Shown: piece after piece, positions 6,807 to 10,019 of the stretch
Layout: each line of letters opens with the position of its first letter
Position numbering within the stretch: position 1 is the first letter of the stretch
Source: Bacillota bacterium
Lineage (GTDB): Bacteria > Bacillota > Clostridia > Lachnospirales > Lachnospiraceae
NCBI GenBank assembly: GCA_023414985.1
Contig: JAEZLY010000270.1
Coordinates: 1 to 10,019 of the forward strand
Reading direction: 5' to 3'
DNA length: 10,019 nt
Position numbers and translations under genes: made by a program
The notes under the pieces: generated by a model
Told to the model about the DNA's origin: nothing
What the model saw: only the letters and a program-made list of their open reading frames with translations
The model's database searches: none

Positions 6807-7538
6807 ATGGATTATAATGACAACAATTATAACGAAACCCCATATAAGACCTTGGAGGAAGCGTTAAAATTAGTAAAGCAGGCAGTTCAGGGCGAACGCG
6901 AGGATGAATTGTTCTATGATTACCTGATCTCTGTAGCACCGACGCGGGAAGAAGAGAAAATCATCTCGGATATCAGAGATGATGAGAAGAAGCATAATCA
7001 GATGTTCCGGGAAATATATGCATATTATACCGGAAATGAGCTGCCGCGTGCCGGCCGCGAGAATTTTAAGGAACCGGAAAGCTACCTTGAGGGAGTGAGA
7101 AAGGCTTTTTTTGGTGAACTCTCGGCGATGGAGCGTTACAGGATTATCCGTGCAGGCCTTCCTTCCAGGTATTATCGGGACATGGTATTTGAGATCCTGA
7201 CCGATGAGCTGAAGCATGCAGATAAGTACAATTATATACTCAATCTCAATACAGGGGATAGGAAGCAGGTTAATTCCATGCAATCAAGGAATTCTGGTCA
7301 GAACCGGAGCAATATGAATGAGGAGGAGAATAGCACGGATGAGAGTCAGAATATGACGCTGGATCAATTACTGGAATATATCGATCCAATTGTGCAGGAA
7401 GCTCTAAAGGAAGCAAAAGCAGGAACTGATTTGAAAAAGCTGTTTCAGAAATATATCCTGATCGGAATCTTAATCGGTAACGGTTACAGTGCGGAGCAGG
7501 GTACAGACCAGGTTAAGGCATGGGAAAGCTATATTTAG
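6807..7538 (+). CDS. Ferritin-like (rubrerythrin-related) di-iron domain protein
   Basis: The protein has 243 residues from the ATG at 6807. Residues about 15-147 form a four-helix ferritin-like domain with two repeated halves: an acidic helix (GEREDELF, 29-36) followed by DEKKH (59-63), then GELSAMERY (103-111) followed by DELKH (133-137). The two ExxH motifs (Glu60/His63 and Glu134/His137) with Glu30-34 and Glu104 are the expected ligands of a di-iron centre. There is no C-terminal rubredoxin Cys motif, so it is not a classical rubrerythrin. Residues 150-182 are a polar Asn/Ser/Glu-rich linker, and 183-243 form a second, mostly helical segment that I do not recognise. There is no signal peptide or membrane helix. 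Family knowledge suggests iron binding or peroxide/oxygen handling; the substrate is not known. It is a single-gene unit, divergent from the P-type ATPase and closed by its own terminator. Confidence 0.85.
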   Translation: MDYNDNNYNETPYKTLEEALKLVKQAVQGEREDELFYDYLISVAPTREEEKIISDIRDDEKKHNQMFREIYAYYTGNELPRAGRENFKEPESYLEGVRKAFFGELSAMERYRIIRAGLPSRYYRDMVFEILTDELKHADKYNYILNLNTGDRKQVNSMQSRNSGQNRSNMNEEENSTDESQNMTLDQLLEYIDPIVQEALKEAKAGTDLKKLFQKYILIGILIGNGYSAEQGTDQVKAWESYI

Positions 7539-7585
7539 CTTGGAATAGTTATGATAGTGGAATAGAGTGAGGGTTGCTATAACAG

Positions 7586-7620
7586 ACTGTCGGGGTGGTA
7601 TTTCATCCCGGCAGTTTTTT
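7586..7620 (+). terminator. Intrinsic terminator of the ferritin-like gene
   Basis: ACTGTCGGG (7586-7594) pairs with CCCGGCAGT (7607-7615) with one G-U pair, and GTG/CAT extends the stem to 12 bp around a 6-nt loop. A run of six T's follows (7615-7620). It begins 48 bp past the stop codon and separates this gene from the downstream operon. Confidence 0.93.
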
Positions 7621-7669
7621 GATTCCCAGGAAATTACACCCTATGAATTAAGAATTACTTCCTTTTTTC

Positions 7670-7698
7670 TTGACTTTTAGCAATTTATGGGTTATTGT
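7670..7698 (+). promoter_or_regulatory. Sigma-A type promoter of the GntR-ABC transporter operon
   Basis: TTGACT (7670-7675) and TATTGT (7693-7698) are 17 nt apart; the boxes match five and four consensus bases. The inferred start is near 7705, inside the inverted repeat that follows directly, as expected for a repressed promoter. Confidence 0.75.
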
Positions 7699-7725
7699 AA
7701 CTGTATTAACTGAATTAGTACAGTT
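7699..7725. promoter_or_regulatory. Probable operator of the YtrA-type GntR repressor
   Basis: AACTGTA (7699-7705) and TACAGTT (7719-7725) are perfect reverse complements around 13 nt. Extending inward to 10-nt half-sites gives nine of ten matches. The layout resembles the reported YtrA operator (AGTGTA-N13-TACACT, from memory), differing by one base in each half. It starts immediately after the -10 box, so a bound dimer would block transcription. Autoregulation by the next gene is inferred. Confidence 0.7.
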
Positions 7726-7759
7726 GATATGATTGGAATTACACAGGAGAGATAACAAT

Positions 7760-7810
7760 TTGACCGAATACTTAATAACCCTTTCATGGGAGAAGGGAGA
7801 GAACCTGTGA
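7760..7810 (+). CDS. Possible 16-codon leader ORF coupled to the GntR gene
   Basis: A TTG at 7760 has a good Shine-Dalgarno sequence (AGGAG, 7745-7749) 10 nt upstream and opens a frame encoding MTEYLITLSWEKGENL. Its stop TGA (7808-7810) overlaps the GTG start of the GntR gene as GTGA, a classic coupling arrangement. The AGGAG has no other start codon to serve. The peptide resembles nothing I know, and the non-ATG start and small size mean it could be accidental. Confidence 0.35.
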   Translation: MTEYLITLSWEKGENL

Positions 7811-8184
7811 TTATCATTGATTATAGGGATCATAGACCGATCTATGAGCAGATAGTAGAACGATTTAAGGATTTAATCCTAAAGGGTGCATTAGAACCGG
7901 ACAGTCAGCTTCCATCCGTTCGAAATCTGGCAATGGAGCTATCCATCAACCCGAATACAATCCAAAGGGCCTACGCCGAGCTCGAACGGCAGGGATATAT
8001 TTGTTCCGTAAAGGGGAAGGGAAATTTTATTGCCGCGGGCGACCAATTATTTCTGGAAAAGCAGGCGGAAATCTTTCAAAGGCTGGAACAATTGGTAAAG
8101 GAAGCAATCGGGATCAGGATTCCAAAGGAAAAAATAATCGCCGTCTTAGAGGATAGTTATAGGGAGGAGAGGGAAGATGATTGA
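7807..8184 (+). CDS. GntR-family transcriptional regulator, YtrA subfamily
   Basis: This is a cytoplasmic DNA-binding repressor. From the GTG at 7807 it has 125 residues, typical of the short YtrA type. Residues about 7-75 form the winged helix-turn-helix, with RPIYEQIV (10-17), the LPSVR motif (35-39), recognition helix NPNTIQRAYAELE (48-60) and wing GKGNF (70-74). The remaining 50 residues are a short helical dimerisation tail with no ligand-binding domain of the FadR or HutC type. GTG is chosen because GGAG (7796-7799) is 7 nt upstream and YtrA-like proteins begin at this point; the earlier ATG at 7786 lacks a Shine-Dalgarno sequence. The 3' end overlaps the ABC ATPase gene by 8 bp. By analogy with ytrA it should repress its own operon through the inverted repeat at 7699-7725, with derepression by an envelope signal or antibiotic; the inducer is not known. 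Confidence 0.93.
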   Translation: MIIIDYRDHRPIYEQIVERFKDLILKGALEPDSQLPSVRNLAMELSINPNTIQRAYAELERQGYICSVKGKGNFIAAGDQLFLEKQAEIFQRLEQLVKEAIGIRIPKEKIIAVLEDSYREEREDD

Positions 8185-9079
8185 AGCTATTAATGTCAGT
8201 AAGCAATTTGACGGTATTAAAGCCGTGGATCAGGTATCGGTAACCATCCGGGAGGGAAATGTATTCGGTCTGATCGGCACCAACGGTGCAGGAAAAAGTA
8301 CCTTCCTGCGGATGCTCAGTGGTATCCTGAAGCCGGATCAGGGGTCAATTCAGATTGATGCTATGGAGGTATTTGAGAATGTTTCCGCGAAGATGCTTTT
8401 CTTCTATATCTCTGATGATCAGTTCTTTTTTAGTAATGCAACCCCGAAGGATATGAAGAATTTCTATAAAGGAATCTATAAAGATTTTGATTGTGCTCGT
8501 TTTGATACGATGATGAAGCAATTTGACTTGGATCAAAAGAGAAAGATCAATACCTTCTCAAAGGGAATGAAGAAACAGGTATCGGTTATCTGCAGTGTCT
8601 GTGCCAATACGAAATATATCTTCTGCGATGAGACCTTTGACGGATTAGATCCGGTTATGCGGCAGGCAGTCAAAAGCATCTTCATCAAGGAGATGGCAGA
8701 ACGGAATATGACGACGATTATCGCTTCCCATAATCTGCGAGAGCTGGAGGATATCTGTGATCATGTGGGTGTTCTCCACAAGGGCGGTATTCTGCTATCC
8801 AAGGATCTCTTCGATATGAAATTAGGTGTTCAGAGAGTACAATGCGTCTTAAAGAACGGCGAGGAAGCGGAAAGAGTATTTGAAGGTCTGGAGCTGCTTA
8901 AGACGGAGCAGCGTGGAAGTCTGCTTACGATTACGGTCAGGGGGACCTACGAAGAGATAGCGGGACGGCTTGCAAAGGTTGAACCGATCTATTCTGAGAT
9001 ACTCCCTCTGACATTGGAGGAATTATTCATCTGCGAGACGGAGGTGGTCGGTTATGACATCAAGAAGCTTATTTATTAA
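8177..9079 (+). CDS. ABC transporter ATP-binding protein (YtrB-like)
   Basis: This is the cytoplasmic ATPase of a transporter, 300 residues long. Walker A is GTNGAGKST (34-42), the signature is the SKGMKKQ form (128-134) instead of LSGGQ, as is common in this exporter group, Walker B is YIFCDE (147-152), the D-loop is GLDP (156-159 region) and the switch His is His185 in ASHN. The usual Q-loop region reads ISDDQFFF (78-85). The C-terminal 80 residues after the nucleotide-binding domain form an extra domain seen in many ABC-2 type exporters. The start ATG at 8177 has GGAGG (8163-8167) 9 nt before it. It overlaps the GntR gene by 8 bp and the permease by 26 bp, so the three are co-translated. 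Together with the permease it probably makes an export or sensing complex; the substrate cannot be read from the sequence. Confidence 0.95.
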   Translation: MIEAINVSKQFDGIKAVDQVSVTIREGNVFGLIGTNGAGKSTFLRMLSGILKPDQGSIQIDAMEVFENVSAKMLFFYISDDQFFFSNATPKDMKNFYKGIYKDFDCARFDTMMKQFDLDQKRKINTFSKGMKKQVSVICSVCANTKYIFCDETFDGLDPVMRQAVKSIFIKEMAERNMTTIIASHNLRELEDICDHVGVLHKGGILLSKDLFDMKLGVQRVQCVLKNGEEAERVFEGLELLKTEQRGSLLTITVRGTYEEIAGRLAKVEPIYSEILPLTLEELFICETEVVGYDIKKLIY

Positions 9080-10019
9080 TCTTCAGAAGGAAGATTTAAA
9101 AAGACGAATATGGACGATTGCCCTTCTGGTGCTGGTATTCTTCCTGGTACTGCCGGTCATGAATGCACTGAACTTAGAAAGCATTAACGATCAGCAGACA
9201 CTGGAACAGGTCAATGACGCAATCATTACTATGATCGGACCCATGCATTCCGGTGTGGCTTTTGTAACTGTCATGGCAGCGATTATCTGCGGTATAAGTG
9301 GATTCTATTATCTGCATTCTAAGAAGCGGGTTGATTTTTATCACAGTACTCCGGTAAAAAGGGGAACTTTATTTGCTGTGAGTTATATTAATGGCTTTTT
9401 GATCTACTTTGTTGCCTATATCCTTAATCTGATCTTAAGCTTTGCAGTTCTTTCGGCGAATGGCTATCTATGCAGGGAGATATTCCTGGCAGCCATGACT
9501 GCGGTGCTGATTAACAGTATCTATTACTGTATGATTTATACCGTTGTTGTCATAGCAGTCATGCTGACCGGTAATTTTGTAGTCAGCTGCCTGGGGAGTG
9601 CTGTACTGCTGCTTTATGGCCCAACGCTAGTGCTGGTGAAGGAGGAGTATTTCCGCGAGTTCTTTGTTACCTATTATCCTGAGGTCCGCTTACAGAATGG
9701 TTTGAAATTCTTGTCGCCGATCTGGACCTATCTGGGGGTAAATGATAGGTGGTCCAGAGGAGAAAGCCTTCTTCCGTCGATCGTAACAGCTGTCATTGTA
9801 ACAGCAGCATTGATTGCATTTGCGCTGTTTCTCTATCTAAAGAGACCATCTGAGGCTGCCGGAAAAGCCATGGCCTTCGGGATATCGAAGCCTATGATTA
9901 AGTTTCTGCTGGTAATCTTATTGTCCCTGGGCGGTGGGGCCTTATTCTTCAATATTACTCATAATAATGACGGCTGGTTTATCTTCGGAATTGCATTTGC
10001 ATTGCTGGTATCCCATGCC
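9054..10019 (+). CDS. ABC transporter permease, ABC-2-like (3' end outside window)
   Basis: The frame is open from ATG 9054 to the window end, 322 residues, with no stop. GGAGG (9040-9044) lies 9 nt upstream, inside the ABC ATPase gene. After a basic cytoplasmic N-terminus (KEDLKRR, 12-18) hydrophobic segments fall at about 19-39, 67-87, 107-134, 143-172, 176-195, 241-262 and 282-300, with another beginning near 307. Between the second and third is the cytoplasmic loop KKRVDFYHSTPVKR (90-103), which I recall as a conserved hallmark of large permeases encoded beside YtrA/YtrB-like genes in Clostridia. It is the membrane partner of the preceding ATPase. Related proteins are longer, so a large part, possibly with an extracytoplasmic domain, lies beyond the window. 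Confidence 0.9.
   Translation, partial: MTSRSLFINLQKEDLKRRIWTIALLVLVFFLVLPVMNALNLESINDQQTLEQVNDAIITMIGPMHSGVAFVTVMAAIICGISGFYYLHSKKRVDFYHSTPVKRGTLFAVSYINGFLIYFVAYILNLILSFAVLSANGYLCREIFLAAMTAVLINSIYYCMIYTVVVIAVMLTGNFVVSCLGSAVLLLYGPTLVLVKEEYFREFFVTYYPEVRLQNGLKFLSPIWTYLGVNDRWSRGESLLPSIVTAVIVTAALIAFALFLYLKRPSEAAGKAMAFGISKPMIKFLLVILLSLGGGALFFNITHNNDGWFIFGIAFALLVSHA

Noticed and set aside
7786..7806. Upstream ATG start for the GntR regulator
   Set aside because: There is no Shine-Dalgarno sequence before it, and the extra seven residues (MGEGREP) are simply the translated ribosome binding site of the GTG start.

Overview
The window looks like the chromosome of a low-to-medium GC Gram-positive anaerobe of the Clostridia, most likely a member of the Lachnospiraceae. 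This rests on the RpoC sequence (Firmicutes-type beta' with a long acidic tail), strong GGAGG ribosome binding sites, consensus sigma-A promoters, a YtrA-type GntR regulator coupled to an ABC transporter, and a ferritin-like protein of a type I associate with spore-forming Firmicutes. The assignment comes from recognition of protein sequences, not from a search.

Layout. (1) Positions 1-3763 hold rpoC, missing about its first 30 codons. (2) A perfect 14-bp hairpin with T-runs on both sides (about 3799-3852) ends rpoC and also the convergent gene that follows. (3) Positions 3898-6435, minus strand, encode a ten-helix P-type cation ATPase of an uncharacterised PEEFPV subgroup. Its best promoter lies about 210 nt upstream, so its mRNA would have a long, hairpin-rich 5' leader. 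(4) Positions 6436-6806 are a divergent intergenic region with the ATPase leader and promoter on one strand and a possible sporulation-type promoter for the next gene on the other. (5) Positions 6807-7538 encode a ferritin-like di-iron protein with an extra C-terminal helical segment, closed by a strong terminator. (6) From 7670 to the window end there is a self-contained operon: a sigma-A promoter, an inverted-repeat operator at the expected transcription start, a possible 16-codon leader ORF, a YtrA-type GntR repressor, an ABC ATPase and the start of a membrane permease. Each of these reading frames overlaps the next.

How the parts relate. rpoC is housekeeping. The ATPase and ferritin-like genes are divergent and could both serve metal or redox homeostasis, but only position supports that. 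The last three genes form an autoregulated transporter module of the YtrABC kind, in which the GntR protein probably represses its own operon until an envelope signal or drug is present. There are no rRNA, tRNA, CRISPR, prophage or insertion-sequence features. The least explained parts are the ATPase leader with its unusual ion-site residues, the short leader ORF before the GntR gene, and the C-terminal segment of the ferritin-like protein.
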